A DNA stretch of 64,000 nucleotides from Piscicola geometra (Eukaryota; Annelida; Clitellata; Hirudinida; Piscicolidae): assembly GCA_943735955.1 (NCBI GenBank), contig OX030965.1, positions 2,177,701 through 2,241,700 on the forward strand, read 5' to 3'. Position numbers and translations under genes: made by a program. The notes below the pieces were generated by a model that worked only from the letters and a program-made list of their open reading frames with translations, did not search any database and was not told the origin of the DNA. The stretch's first letter is position 1, and every line of letters starts with the position of its first letter. Of this stretch, positions 18,093 to 32,900 are shown piece after piece.

Positions 18093-19250
18093 CATGGGCG
18101 GCGATCTTGGGGGGGTCCTGGGGTCAGGACTTTTTTTTACTTAATCTTAATTTTTACTCATCTTAATGTGGACCCTCCCAATTTTTTCAAATGTTTTATT
18201 TACTTTTTTTTATTTTGATATGAGCATAATCGTCAACCATGGCATAAAAGTCAATGTTTATACAGTAATACATTGTGAGCATTTTTAGTTATAGTGATAG
18301 CTGTTTAAAAAATATTCTTTGCTTACTTAAATACTCCTTCACCTTCTTTTCTTTTGGTCTCTATAGCGTAGGCGGGAATCCTGAGGGGGTCCTGGGGTCC
18401 ACTTTTACAAGAACCCCCTCACTCTTTTAAAATACAAATTTCTCACCTCTCATTTTGATACGAGCCTATTCGTCAACCATGGGATAAAAAATGCTAATAC
18501 AGTAATACATTGTGAGTATGTATGGGCAGCGATGCTAGGGGGGTCCTGGGGTCCATCTTAACATGGATCCCCCTCAATTTTTCAGATACAATAATTTCTC
18601 AACCCTATCTTATTACAAACATACCATAGCATGAATTAGAATTTTTATTCAGTAATATATTTTGGGTAGGCGTAGTTATAGTGATAGCTGCCTGAAGCAA
18701 AATTATTCCTTGCTTACTCAAATACTCTTCCACCTACTCTTCTTTTAATATTTATGGATTTAAATTAATGTATCATATTTATAAAAATTACATTTCTGGC
18801 CAAAAAAAATTAGCCATTGTATATTTGTTTATAACTTTGGAAATTTAAAGCGATTTGTGATTTTTTAAAACTCTTTTACTCAGAAATGAATGGAAAACAA
18901 GATGTTATAATTTTTTAGATTCCTTTAATATGCTTTATCTTCACCTAGTGAAACTAAAACAAGTGGGAAAATAGCGTAAAACACATTAAAATGTTATGAA
19001 AAAATTTTACAGTTTTAATTTCTATAAAATAAAACATTTGTTATTACTTTTTTTCCCATATTTTTACATGAAATTTTTCGGTATTTTCACCTTTGTTTCA
19101 GTTTCACAAGGTAAATGTATTACATATTGAAAGGGTCAAATTAATGTTTCTTAAAGCTTGTTCTTTATTCATTTCCGATACCGGTTCTTTGATTCCAAGC
19201 CTGGGGAAGACCCCCCCACCCCCCAGATTTTCCGCAGATCGCTGCCCCTG
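18093..19250. mobile_element. hAT-type non-autonomous element with perfect 8-bp target duplication
   Basis: The 1158-bp element is bounded by exact TTCTTATG copies (18085-18092 and 19251-19258). Ends are CATGGGCGGCGATCTTGG and, inverted, CAGGGGCAGCGATCTGCGG. The subterminal sequence GGGGTCCTGGGGTC recurs inside (18115, 18390, 18545), each followed by related AT-rich sequence, so the element is partly an internal tandem of its own 5' end. It has no transposase. It shares both ends with the larger element at 57916-60249. Confidence 0.92.
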
Positions 19251-19477
19251 TTCTTATGCACCAGAGGCGCCACTTACTTCACACGACGTACACATCTCTC
19301 AATGCATACGTCTCCCATCTAAGCCATCCCCGCTCCCCTTTGGAGTTTGTTTAATTTAAAACTTAATAAAAGAATTTAAATTAATGACATGTCATTATTT
19401 TACAAACATATTTTGTTTGCCGGAGATTCAAGAACTTAAGTCCTCCTGAGGCGCCCTCTCATGCACACTTGTACGCT

Positions 19478-20004
<527 letters not shown>

Positions 20005-20214
20005 ACTTGGGCTATCATTTATTTAATTTATAAATGCTTTTCAATGCCAGTGAGCGTGTCACTGTGTGTGCGTGCGCCTATATGCGCATGTTTAAAAGCA
20101 TTGCTAGCAGTGAGTGAGGTTGCGAGCGTCACAATGGCCATGCACTGCTGAATACACTTAGGCGTGTGATATTGCAACGACAAACAACATTACAAACGCT
20201 TTACTGCACACTTT

Positions 20215-20600
20215 AAGCCAACTACACTCAACCACACTTCACTCAACCACACTTCACTCAACCACACTTCACTCAACCACACTTCACTCAACCACACTTC
20301 ACTCAACCACACTTCACTCAACCACACTTCACTCAACCACACTTCACTCAACCACACTTCACTCAACCACACTTCACTCAACCACACTTCACTCAACCAC
20401 ACTTCACTCAACCACACTTCACTCAACCACACTTCACTCAACCACACTTCACTCAACCACACTTAACTCAACCACACTTCATTCAACCACACTTCACTCA
20501 ACCACAAAAAACTCAACCAGACTTAAATCAACCACACTTAACTCAACAACACTTCACTCAACCACACTTAACTCAACCACACAACACTCAACCACACAAC
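20215..20600. repeat. 15-bp tandem repeat upstream of gene 3
   Basis: CACTTCACTCAACCA repeats about 16 times almost perfectly (20225-20465), then about 9 more times with increasing divergence. The array ends about 270 bp before the gene 3 start codon and therefore lies in its promoter or 5' untranslated region. Confidence 0.97.
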
Positions 20601-20866
20601 ATACAACACTTCACTCAACCACACAATATTTCACATGACACTAAACCACGCAACCTCCCACATGACAAATCAAACGATAAACCTCATTTTTCTGAGCGGA
20701 CTCACAATTTAAATTACTTTACTGCATATTTGTACAAATTTAAGTCTCCAAACCTACAAGTGACGATATATCTATCCTCTCCGTGTTCTTCTCCAGTCTT
20801 TCACCTTCGACCGACTCACCACCATTCCATCGAGACTGACTGACCAACAAGCGGCCAATCCCCATC

Positions 20867-21694
20867 ATGTTCCGCAAGAAGAAGGCATCGGTGAGTGGCG
20901 GGGAGACGTACGCTAGCACGTCGAACATCAGCAAGGCGGGCAAGTCGCTGATGGGAGGATTATTCAAGAGCAGCAGGAAGAACGAGCAAGAGTGGAAGAG
21001 TCAGATGGATCTGTCCGGTTCATTGCAAGGCCGTGGAGTGGAAGAGAAGTCAGATGACAACAACGACAACAACAACTTCAACAACAACTACAACGACAAC
21101 AACAACAACAACGACAACAACTCCAACGACACCGACTTCGAAGCTTACGGCAAGTACTCAGCTGTGCAGCGCAAGCGACAAACCACTGCAGAGAAGTACT
21201 TTGCCAAGCGGAAGTCTGCTAACCTTGCCTCAGACGATCTGTCCACTGCCCCCACCTTTCCCATCTCCCCCACTTCCCCCACCTCTCCCATCTCCCCCAC
21301 TTCCCCCACCTCTCCCATCTCCCCCACTTCCCCCACCTTTCCAATTCCCTCTTCCTCCTCCACCACCCCTCGCTTCAACCCAAATCCCACTTCACCATCC
21401 CCCTACCCCACCACCTCTTCCACCACCACCTCTTCCACCACCATCACCTCCTTCACCATCTCCTCCTCCATCTCCTCCACCACTCCAGACTTTTATGACG
21501 TGGGTAAAGATGGTAACAGTATTCAGAATGCGAGGCTCAAAAAAAAACAGCAACGACAACAACAACCAACAGAAAAACAACAACAACAAATACAGCAACA
21601 AAAACCAACTGAGAAACAACAACTAGGAGCCTTTGAGACGTTGGCACAACACATGAACAACAACAACACTCATGCAGTTCCAAAACAACCACAT

Positions 21695-21731
<37 letters not shown>

Positions 21732-23971
21732 AACGTCAAGAAAAAGAATCGAAACAACAGCATCAAATTAATAGCCTAAAAGAAGAAAAGCCAGTTCATC
21801 CATCTCCACAAAAACCACAAGAACAACAACAACAACCACAACAACAGTTACAACAACAACAACAATCAGTTCAGTCACACCAAACTGAAAAGTTTTTAGA
21901 AGCATCAGAGCTACTACAACCACAGACACCACCACCCAAACTACCACCACAACTACCCCCACAACAACAACCACAACAAGACAAACTTTCCATAGACCAG
22001 TTATTCTTAGTAGCACAACAAGCACAAGAACAAAAAGAGAAGCAACAACAACTGCAACAACAACAACTGCAACAACAACCTGCTGTCAAGTCGTTGCGGC
22101 AGATGCGAAAGGCAGTCGCCACAGGCTCGGCTGCCAACAGACAATCCTTCAACGTCGTCAACTCCCTCTTTGCACCTCCATCCACCTCCACTACATCCTC
22201 CTCCACTACATCCACCTCCACTACATCCTCTTCCACTCCATCCACCTCCACTCCATCCACCTCCACTCTATCCACCTCCACACCATCCACTACAGCCACT
22301 CTATCCATTCCAACCACTCCAGTTGCCACTACAATCATCCCTCAAACCCCTTCAACAACCACCATTCCAACCATCAAAGCCACTCCCAGCACCACTCCAC
22401 TCTCAAACAGCACTGACCCACCAGCCACCAAGACCTTTTCGGACACCACAGAAACAACCACGAGCAGCCACAAGCAGGTGCACGCATTCAAGGAAGCATC
22501 CATCCAGCCTCCCTCTTCCTCCCTTCCCACTGCTGTCTCTTCCTCTTCATCATCATCACCATCTTCCTCCCTTTCAACCCTCACTGTATCCATTGAACCG
22601 CTAGTCGATACAGCAGCTGATACAATGCCAAAGGCTGATACAGCAGCAGCAGCTGATACAGGTACACCAAGAACATCATCATCAGCAATGAACCTCTCAC
22701 CCGCCAAGCCACCCAGACTGTATTTAAGTTCAAATAGTAACAATACCTCCGATGATTCGTCCACTTACAACAATAACAACACCATCGATGATAAAACAAG
22801 CTTTGAATACAACAACAACTACGACAACAACAACTACGACAACAACAACAACTACGACAACAACAATAACCTCAACAATAACATCGATCCGTTTGATGAT
22901 CAATTCTTCAACACAAAAATGGACACAACAACAACAAAAACTGTTCAAACAATGCCAAAGTTATCAACATCACAAACAACAACAAATTTTGATGATGATC
23001 TTGATAATGATTTTAAAGAATTGACTAATAGTTTGAGTAAAGAAGATTCAAATGACAAAAATTACACTACCCTTAACAACAACAACAACAACAGCAACCA
23101 CAACAGCAGCTCTTTTAGGCAGGATGACTCAAAGGTTTCCAGGATCGTCATCAAGAGCAACATGATGATCATCAATGGAGAAGAACGATTCACTGACGTT
23201 TCAAATAATTCAGTTAGTAGTGATAATAGCATAAACAATAAGTACAATAATAATAATAATATCACAAATACAAATACAAAATACATAAGTAATAACAATG
23301 TAAATTGCAACAACAACAATATGAATAACAATTGGAAGAGTGTCAGTGGGGAGGGGGGCAGGGGTGGTATGTTGAGAGAGCTTCAAAGCGTTGTCACTAA
23401 GAAAGCCATTGTGGTGCTGGAAGAGGAAAGTGATGATGACGATGATGGTGATGATGATGACGGTGATGATGGTGATGATGACGATGATGCAACCATAGGC
23501 AACCTTTCGGGATACGATGACGAAAGAGGTTTGATGGTGACGGAGAGAAAAGGTGACGTGGAACGGGATGGCATGGTGGCGACGAAGACGAAGAGGGTGG
23601 TGGAAGGTGGCCATGTTGCTACTGACTTTGACGAAGAACTTGGAAAAGTTGACCAACTGCAACAGAAAAAACAACTACAACAACAACAACAAGAGTCACT
23701 ACAACAACAACAACCCGAACCGATTAAATCTTCACCACCCATCAAACCAGGGCGCTTCAACATGAACCCCGGCTCTTTAGAGACAAACAACAACAACAAC
23801 AGCAACAACAGCAACAACAACAACAACCACAACAACAACAACCACGAATACTTCAAGCGCAAGCAGCAACAACAAATAACGTCAGTGAGGGGGTCTTTGA
23901 GAGGGGTCAAGGACAGAGTCAAGGCTGGAGTCCACACCTTCGCAAACATCCAAGACCAACACACCCTCAAG
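20867..23971 (+). CDS. GRXCR-type gene exon 1, low-complexity N-terminal region
   Basis: One 3105-bp exon encodes a basic start (MFRKKKASVSGG), N-runs near residues 63-85, a TSPTSPIS repeat near 125-160, long Q-rich runs (about 225-410), S/T/P-rich runs, N-runs and a D-rich run (about 856-877). It closes with a basic helix before the donor AAG-GTTGAA. Only short islands outside the runs, such as VKSLRQMRKAVATGSAANRQ, look constrained. The ATG at 20867 follows 5' sequence with no better start. Confidence 0.88.
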
Positions 23972-26900
23972 GTTGAAACAGATTTTAAAACTTTTTAATT
24001 GTCTTTTTTTTAATACTTGAGTCTCATTCTTCCATCTTTCCATCCTTCCTTCATGCCACCCTTTAAATACTTTTATTTTTTCAACAATTACTTGATGCAT
24101 TTTTGTGCTTCCGACTATGAAAAGTGTCAATAATCCACACTCTCTTTTCTTCCATGACTCTTCCGTCCATCCATTCATTCATCCATCTAATAACCACAAC
24201 CAATCATCCATCCATCCATTCATCCCAAAATCATCAGAAGCTAGAAAGGATGTCACGTGGCAGGGTGCTACTATTCACCACAAGCATGGGCGTTGTTAGA
24301 AGTACCAGTGAGGCCTGCTCTGTTGTCAAGAAGGTGGGTGCAAAACAGTGTTATTTTCGTTTCATAAAATAATTATAGTTTTTATTTCAGTTTCGTTTTG
24401 GAATTAATTATAGTTTTTATTTCAGTTTCGTTTTGGAATTAATTATAGTTTGAAATATAAAAACAAATTTACGATTGAAATAAGTGATAATTTAATTGAC
24501 AAAGCGGAGCGGTAATGGTTATATGGGAAATGCACACCAAAGAAAACGCGCTGCATGTGGTAAATGCACATTTGATTTTGCGCGTTATATTCTGCGGATT
24601 GAATGGGTAAAAAGCAGTAAGATTTCAAAAAAGTAAAATATTAAAATTTATTCAATTATTTGCAGAAACCTAAAAAAGTAATTTTTTTATTCTAAACTTA
24701 TTAAAAAAATGAATACAAATTTTGAAAAATGGAACAAAAAGTTAAAGATATCTTTGGTTAGCGGCTGCCATTTTGGCAGCCGCTCAAATAAATTTGTGGA
24801 ATAAACGGTTTTGGGTATAATATATTAAAATTTTAGAATCTAAAGTCTAAATAAAAATTAAATTTAATTAATTAGAATGTTTTTAGTGCAAATGTTGGTT
24901 GTTTTGAATCTGTCGAGAATGGCCGCAGCAGATCAAGATGGCCGCAGGGAATCAAAGCGCTCAAGGAGAAAGGATAAAGGAGAAAGCTTTCCATAGCAGC
25001 AGCAGTACCAGCGTTGGCAAAGACTTCTCCTTCACCCTCTTTCGCAGCCTCGGCACCAGTGGCAAGACAGAAAATTGAGAAGAATGATGATTGTGTTTTG
25101 AGGATGATGTGGTAATGATTGTGCTGTGGTATGAGTGTTGGTATTGTGGTGATGAAAGAATTTTTTATTTATGGTGATAGTGATTTTTTGGCGGTGATTG
25201 TCATGGTGGGGTGGGTGAGGTTGGATTATTGAGGTTGATCGTGTGTTTATATATATATTTAAATTTATATATATACATATATTGGTAATGGTCTAAAAAC
25301 CGTTTTATTTAACAAATTTATTTGAAGAGCGCCTTTGTTCACTTAGTAAAGGGCGCTATAAAAATCATTAGTGATTGATTAAAACAACAATTTATTTAAC
25401 TGATTTTAAAACATAACAATTTATTTAACTGATTTTAAAACATAACAATTTGTTTAACTGATTTTAAAACATAACAATTTATTTAACTGATTTTAAAACA
25501 TAAAATTTTTTAAACTGATTTTAAAACATAACAATTTATTTAACTGATTTTAGGAAATCAATATCAATAAAATAAAATATATATTTTTAAAAGGTAAAAA
25601 TAAAATGGATAAAACATAGATAATGTGCAAAATCAAATGTGAATTTACCATATGCAGCGCGTTTTCTTTGGTGTGCATTTCCCCTATAACCAGCGGTAAT
25701 AAAATAACGGGATACTTTGTAAATCGTACTCGGAAGCATAGACAGAGCAATATAAAAACGCATGATGGGAATGTTATTTACTTCTTGAATCAGCTGATTG
25801 TTGGTTTCTAACAATAACAAGAAGCGGCCATGTTATTTTAGATTTCGGCAAACTATCCGAGGCGAGATATATCGTAAAATGAACAATAACTGAGGCTTCT
25901 TTTACTTCTTTTTTTACAATTTTTTTTACAAGTTATATGATAGTTCACGATATATATTTCGGCAAACTATCTGAGGCGAGATATATCGTAGAATGAACAA
26001 TAAATTATTTTGCGTGTTAGCAATACCGTTTTATAAGCATACAGCGATTTCTCAAACTATCTGAGGCGAGATATATCGTTAAATGAATAATAAATGAAGC
26101 TTCTTTACTTCTTTTATGAATACTTTTTTGAGTAATTAATAATAATTTTACTCAGTAATGTCAAATCTGTTCACATTAAAATTAAAATTATTCACATAGA
26201 AATAAGTCAAAAGATCAGCGTGGTTTTTAACTCTCTAAACTAAACTAATATGAGAAATTTTTTTTTATTAATTTAAAGTATTTTATTTTGCCTGTTAGCA
26301 ATATATCTCTCCTCAGATAGTTTTCCGAAACATATATCGTGAACTATCATATAACTTTATCTAAAAATATGTATAAAAAAAGTAAAAGAAGCCTCAGTAA
26401 TTGTTCATTTTACGATATATCTCGTCTCGGATAGTTTGCCGAAATCTAAAATAATATGGCCGCTTCTTTTTATTGTTAGAAACCAACAATCAGCTGATTC
26501 AAGAAATAAATAAACATTGCCATCAGCTGTTTTTATATTGCTCTGTCTATGCAGCCGAGTACGATTTCCAAAGTATCCAATAAATGGCGCTACTTTCATA
26601 AAGCCCAAAGATAATGTAGACTTATATTTGTTATCTAAATTACACATTTGCATATTATGGCATATCATAAAAATTTATTTAATTTTCGTTTTGAAAACAA
26701 TTATAGTTTTTATTTCAGTTTCGTTTTGGAAATAATTATCGTTTTTATTTTCGTTTTCGTTTTGAAAATAAATTATTTTTTATTTCCGTTTTCGTGGAAC
26801 GATTATTAAGAATTGTCGTTTTAGTTTTCGTTATGAAAATACCACTGGTGCAAAAGGAGGGGTGGTGGGTTGGTGGATGGGTAGTTGGATAGGTGGATGG

Positions 26901-29900
26901 GTAGTTGCATAGGTGGATGGGAAGTTGGATAGGTGGATGGGTAGTTGCATAGGTGGATGGGTAGTTGGATAGGTGGATGGGTAGTTGGATAGGTGGATGG
27001 GTAGTTGGATAGGTGGGTGGGTAGTTGGATAGGTGGATGGGTAGTTGGATAGGTGGGTGGGTAGTTGGATAGGTGGATGGGTAGTTGGACAGGTGGATGG
27101 GTAGTTGCATAGGTGGGTGGGAAGTTGGATAGGTGGATGGGTAGTTGGATAGGTGGATGGGTAGTTGGATAGGTGGGTGGGAAGTTGGATAGGTGGATGG
27201 GTAGTTGGATAGGTGGGTGGGAAGTTGGATAGGTGGATGGGAAGTTGGATAGATGGACGGGTAGTTGGATAGGTGGATGGGTAGTTGGATAGGTGGATGG
27301 GTAGTTGGATAGGTGGATGGGTAGTTGCATAGGTGGATGGGTAGTTGCATAGGTGGATGGGTAGTTGCATAGGTGGATGGGTAGTTGCATAGGTGGATGG
27401 GTAGTTGGATAGGTGGATGGGTAGTTGGATAGGTGGATGGGTAGTTGCATAGGTGGGTGGGAAGTTGGATAGGTGGATGGGTAGTTGGATAGATGGATGG
27501 GTAGTTGGATAGGTGGATGGGTAGTTGGATAGGTGGATGGGTAGTTGGATAGGTGGATGGGTAGTTGGATAGGTGGATGGGTAGTTGGATAGGTGGATGG
27601 GTAGTTGGATAGGTGGATGGGTAGTTGGATAGGTGGATGGGTAGTTGGATAGGTGGATGGGTAGTTGCATAGGTGGATGGGTAGTTGCATAGGTGGATGG
27701 GTAGTTGGATAGGTGGATGGGTAGTTGGATAGGTGGATGGGTAGTTGGATAGATGGATGGGTAGTTGGATAGGTGGATGGATAGTTGCATAGGTGGATGG
27801 GTAGTTGGATAGGTGGATGGGTAGTTGGATAGGTGGATGGGTAGTTGGATAGGTGGGTGGGAAGTTGGATAGGTGGATGGGTAGTTGGATAGGTGGATGG
27901 GTAGTTGGATAGGTGGATGGGTAGTTGCATAGGTGGATGGGTAGTTGGATAGGTGGATGGGTAGTTGCATAGGTGGATGGGTAGTTGGATAGGTGGATAG
28001 GTAGTTGGATAGGTGGATGGGTAGTTGGATAGGTGGGTGAGAAGTTGGATAGGTGGATGGGTAGTTGCATAGGTGGATGGGTAGTTGGATAGATGGATGG
28101 GTAGTTGGATAGGTGGGTGGGAAGTTGGATAGGTGGATGGGTAGTTGGATAGGTGGATGGGTAGTTGGATAGGTGGATGGGTAGTTGGATTGGTGGATGG
28201 GTAGTTGCATAGGTGGATGGATAGTTGGATAGGTGGATGGGTAGTTGGATAGGTGGATGGGTAGTTGGATAGGTGGATGGGTAGTTGCATAGGTGGATGG
28301 GTAGTTGGATAGGTGGATGGGTAGTTGGATAGGTGGATGGGTAGTTGGATAGGTGGATGGGTAGTTGGATAGGTGGATGGGTAGTTGGATAGATGGATGG
28401 GTAGTTGGATAGGTGGGTGGGAAGTTGGATAGGTGGATGGGTAGTTGCATAGGTGGATGGGTAGTTGGATAGGTGGGTGGGTAGTTGGATAGGTGGATGG
28501 GTAGTTGGATAGGTGGATGGGTAGTTGCATAGGTGGATGGGTAGTTGCATAGGTGGATGGGTAGTTGCATAGGTGGATGGGTAGTTGCATAGGTGGATGG
28601 GTAGTTGCATAGGTGGATGGGTAGTTGGATAGGTGGATGGGTAGTTGGATAGTTGGATGGGTAGTTGGATAGGTGGATGGGTAGTTGGATAGGTGGGTGG
28701 GTAGTTGCATAGGTGGATGGGTAGTTGGATAGGTGGGTGGGAAGTTGGATAGGTGGGTGGGAAGTTGGACAGGTGGGTGGGTAGTTGCATAGGTGGATGG
28801 GTAGTTGGATAGGTGGGTGGGAAGTTGGATAGGTGGGTGGGAAGTTGCATAGGTGGATGGGTAGTTGCATAGGTGGATGGGTAGTTGCATAGGTGGATGG
28901 GTAGTTGGATAGGTGGATGGGTAGTTGGATAGGTGGGTGGGAAGTTGGATAGGTGGATGGGTAGTTGGATAGGTGGATGGGTAGTTGGATAGGTGGATGG
29001 GTAGTTGCATAGGTGGATGGGTAGTTGGATAGGTGGATGGGTAGTTGCATAGGTGGATGGGTAGTTGGATAGGTGGATAGGTAGTTGGATAGGTGGATGG
29101 GTAGTTGGATAGGTGGGTGAGAAGTTGGATAGGTGGATGGGTAGTTGCATAGGTGGATGGGTAGTTGGATAGATGGATGGGTAGTTGGATAGGTGGGTGG
29201 GAAGTTGGATAGGTGGATGGGTAGTTGGATAGGTGGATGGGTAGTTGGATAGGTGGATGGGTAGTTGGATTGGTGGATGGGTAGTTGCATAGGTGGATGG
29301 ATAGTTGGATAGGTGGATGGGTAGTTGGATAGGTGGATGGGTAGTTGGATAGGTGGATGGGTAGTTGCATAGGTGGATGGGTAGTTGGATAGGTGGATGG
29401 GTAGTTGGATAGGTGGATGGGTAGTTGGATAGGTGGATGGGTAGTTGGATAGGTGGATGGGTAGTTGGATAGATGGATGGGTAGTTGGATAGGTGGGTGG
29501 GAAGTTGGATAGGTGGATGGGTAGTTGCATAGGTGGATGGGTAGTTGGATAGGTGGGTGGGTAGTTGGATAGGTGGATGGGTAGTTGGATAGGTGGATGG
29601 GTAGTTGCATAGGTGGATGGGTAGTTGCATAGGTGGATGGGTAGTTGCATAGGTGGATGGGTAGTTGCATAGGTGGATGGGTAGTTGCATAGGTGGATGG
29701 GTAGTTGGATAGGTGGATGGGTAGTTGGATAGTTGGATGGGTAGTTGGATAGGTGGATGGGTAGTTGGATAGGTGGGTGGGTAGTTGCATAGGTGGATGG
29801 GTAGTTGGATAGGTGGGTGGGAAGTTGGATAGGTGGGTGGGAAGTTGGACAGGTGGGTGGGTAGTTGCATAGGTGGATGGGTAGTTGGATAGGTGGGTGG

Positions 29901-32900
29901 GAAGTTGGATAGGTGGGTGGGAAGTTGCATAGGTGGATGGGTAGTTGCATAGGTGGATGGGTAGTTGGATAGGTGGACGGGTAGTTGGATAGGTGGATGG
30001 GTAGTTGGATAGGTGGATGGGTAGTTGCATAGGTGGGTGGGTAGTTGGATAGGTGGATGGGTAGTTGCATAGGTGGGTGGGTAGTTGCATAGGTGGATGG
30101 GTAGTTGCATAGGGGGATGGGTAGTTGGATAGGTGGATGGGTAGTTGGATAGGTGGATGGGTAGTTGGATAGGTGGATGGGTAGTTGGATAGGTGGGTGG
30201 GTAGTTGCATAGGTGGATGGGTAGTTGGATAGGTGGGTGGGAAGTTGGATAGGTGGGTGGGAAGTTGGATAGGTGGGTGGGTAGTTGCATAGGTGGATGG
30301 GTAGTTGGATAGGTGGGTGGGAAGTTGGATAGGTGGGTGGGAAGTTGGATAGGTGGGTGGGAAGTTGCATAGGTGGATGGGTAGTTGGATACGTGGATGG
30401 GTAGTTGCATAGGTGGATGGGTAGTTGCATAGGTGGATGGGTAGTTGCATAGGTGGATGGTTAGTTGGATAGGTGGATGGGTAGTTGCATAGGTGGATGG
30501 GTAGTTGGATAGGTGGATGGGTAGTTGGATAGGTGGATGGGTAGTTGGATAGGTGGGTGGGTAGTTGCATAGGTGGATGGGTAGTTGGATAGGTGGGTGG
30601 GAAGTTGGATAGGTGGGTGGGAAGTTGGACAGGTGGGTGGGTAGTTGCATAGGTGGATGGGTAGTTGGATAGGTGGGTGGGAAGTTGGATAGGTGGGTGG
30701 GAAGTTGCATAGGTGGATGGGTAGTTGCATAGGTGGATGGGTAGTTGGATAGGTGGATGGGTAGTTGGATAGGTGGATGGGTAGTTGGATAGGTGGATGG
30801 GTAGTTGCATAGGTGGGTGGGTAGTTGCATAGGTGGATGGGAAGTTGCATAGGTGGATGGGTAGTTGCATAGGTGGGTGGGTAGTTGCATAGGTGGATGG
30901 GTAGTTGGATAGGTGGATGGGTAGTTGCATAGGTGGATGGGTAGTTGGATAGGTGGATGGGTAGTTGGATAGGTGGATGGGTAGTTGCATAGGTGGATGG
31001 GTAGTTGGATAGGTGGATGGGTAGTTGGATAGGTGGGTGGGTAGTTGCATAGGTGGATGGGTAGTTGGATAGGTGGGTGGGAAGTTGGATAGGTGGGTGG
31101 GAAGTTGGATAGGTGGGTGGGTAGTTGCATAGGTGGATGGGTAGTTGGATAGGTGGGTGGGAAGTTGGATAGGTGGGTGGGAAGTTGGATAGGTGGGTGG
31201 GAAGTTGCATAGGTGGATGGGTAGTTGGATACGTGGATGGGTAGTTGCATAGGTGGATGGGTAGTTGCATAGGTGGATGGGTAGTTGCATAGGTGGATGG
31301 TTAGTTGGATAGGTGGATGGGTAGTTGCATAGGTGGATGGGTAGTTGGATAGGTGGATGGGTAGTTGGATAGGTGGATGGGTAGTTGGATAGGTGGGTGG
31401 GTAGTTGCATAGGTGGATGGGTAGTTGGATAGGTGGGTGGGAAGTTGGATAGGTGGGTGGGAAGTTGGACAGGTGGGTGGGTAGTTGCATAGGTGGATGG
31501 GTAGTTGGATAGGTGGGTGGGAAGTTGGATAGGTGGGTGGGAAGTTGCATAGGTGGATGGGTAGTTGCATAGGTGGATGGGTAGTTGGATAGGTGGATGG
31601 GTAGTTGGATAGGTGGATGGGTAGTTGGATAGGTGGATGGGTAGTTGCATAGGTGGGTGGGTAGTTGCATAGGTGGATGGGAAGTTGCATAGGTGGATGG
31701 GTAGTTGCATAGGTGGGTGGGTAGTTGCATAGGTGGATGGGTAGTTGGATAGGTGGATGGGTAGTTGCATAGGTGGATGGGTAGTTGGATAGGTGGATGG
31801 GTAGTTGGATAGGTGGATGGGTAGTTGCATAGGTGGATGGGTAGTTGGATAGGTGGATGGGTAGTTGCATAGGTGGGTGGGAGGTTGCATAGGTGGGTGG
31901 GAAGTTGGATAGGTGGATGGGTAGTTGCATAGGTGGGTGGGAAGTTGGATAGGTGGATGGGTAGTTGCATAGGTGGATGGGTAGTTAAATAGGTGGATGG
32001 GTAGTTGGATAGGTGGATGGGTAGTTGGATAGGTGGATGGGTAGTTGGATAGGTGGGTGGGTAGTTGCATAGGTGGATGGGTAGTTGGATAGGTGGGTGG
32101 GAAGTTGGATAGGTGGGTGGGAAGTTGGATAGGTGGGTGGGTAGTTGCATAGGTGGATGGGTAGTTGGATAGGTGGGTGGGAAGTTGGATAGGTGGGTGG
32201 GAAGTTGGACAGGTGGGTGGGTAGTTGCATAGGTGGATGGGTAGTTGGATAGGTGGGTGGGAAGTTGGATAGGTGGGTGGGAAGTTGCATAGGTGGATGG
32301 GTAGTTGCATAGGTGGATGGGTAGTTGGATAGGTGGATGGGTAGTTGGATAGGTGGATGGGTAGTTGGATAGGTGGATGGGTAGTTGCATAGGTGGGTGG
32401 GTAGTTGCATAGGTGGATGGGAAGTTGCATAGGTGGATGGGTAGTTGCATAGGTGGGTGGGTAGTTGCATAGGTGGATGGGTAGTTGGATAGGTGGATGG
32501 GTAGTTGCATAGGTGGATGGGTAGTTGGATAGGTGGATGGGTAGTTGGATAGGTGGATGGGTAGTTGGATAGGTGGATGGGTAGTTGCATAGGTGGATGG
32601 GTAGTTGCATAGGTGGGTGGGAGGTTGCATAGGTGGGTGGGAAGTTGGATAGGTGGATGGGTAGTTGCATAGGTGGGTGGGAAGTTGGATAGGTGGATGG
32701 GTAGTTGCATAGGTGGATGGGTAGTTAAATAGGTGGATGGGTAGTTGGATAGGTGGATGGGTAGTTGGATAGGTGGATGGGTAGTTGGATAGGTGGGTGG
32801 GTAGTTGCATAGGTGGATGGGTAGTTGGATAGGTGGGTGGGAAGTTGGATAGGTGGGTGGGAAGTTGGATAGGTGGGTGGGTAGTTGCATAGGTGGATGG

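Noticed and set aside
20215..20600. CRISPR-like array of short repeats
   Set aside because: Units are head-to-tail without spacers, in a eukaryotic intergenic region; it is an ordinary tandem repeat.
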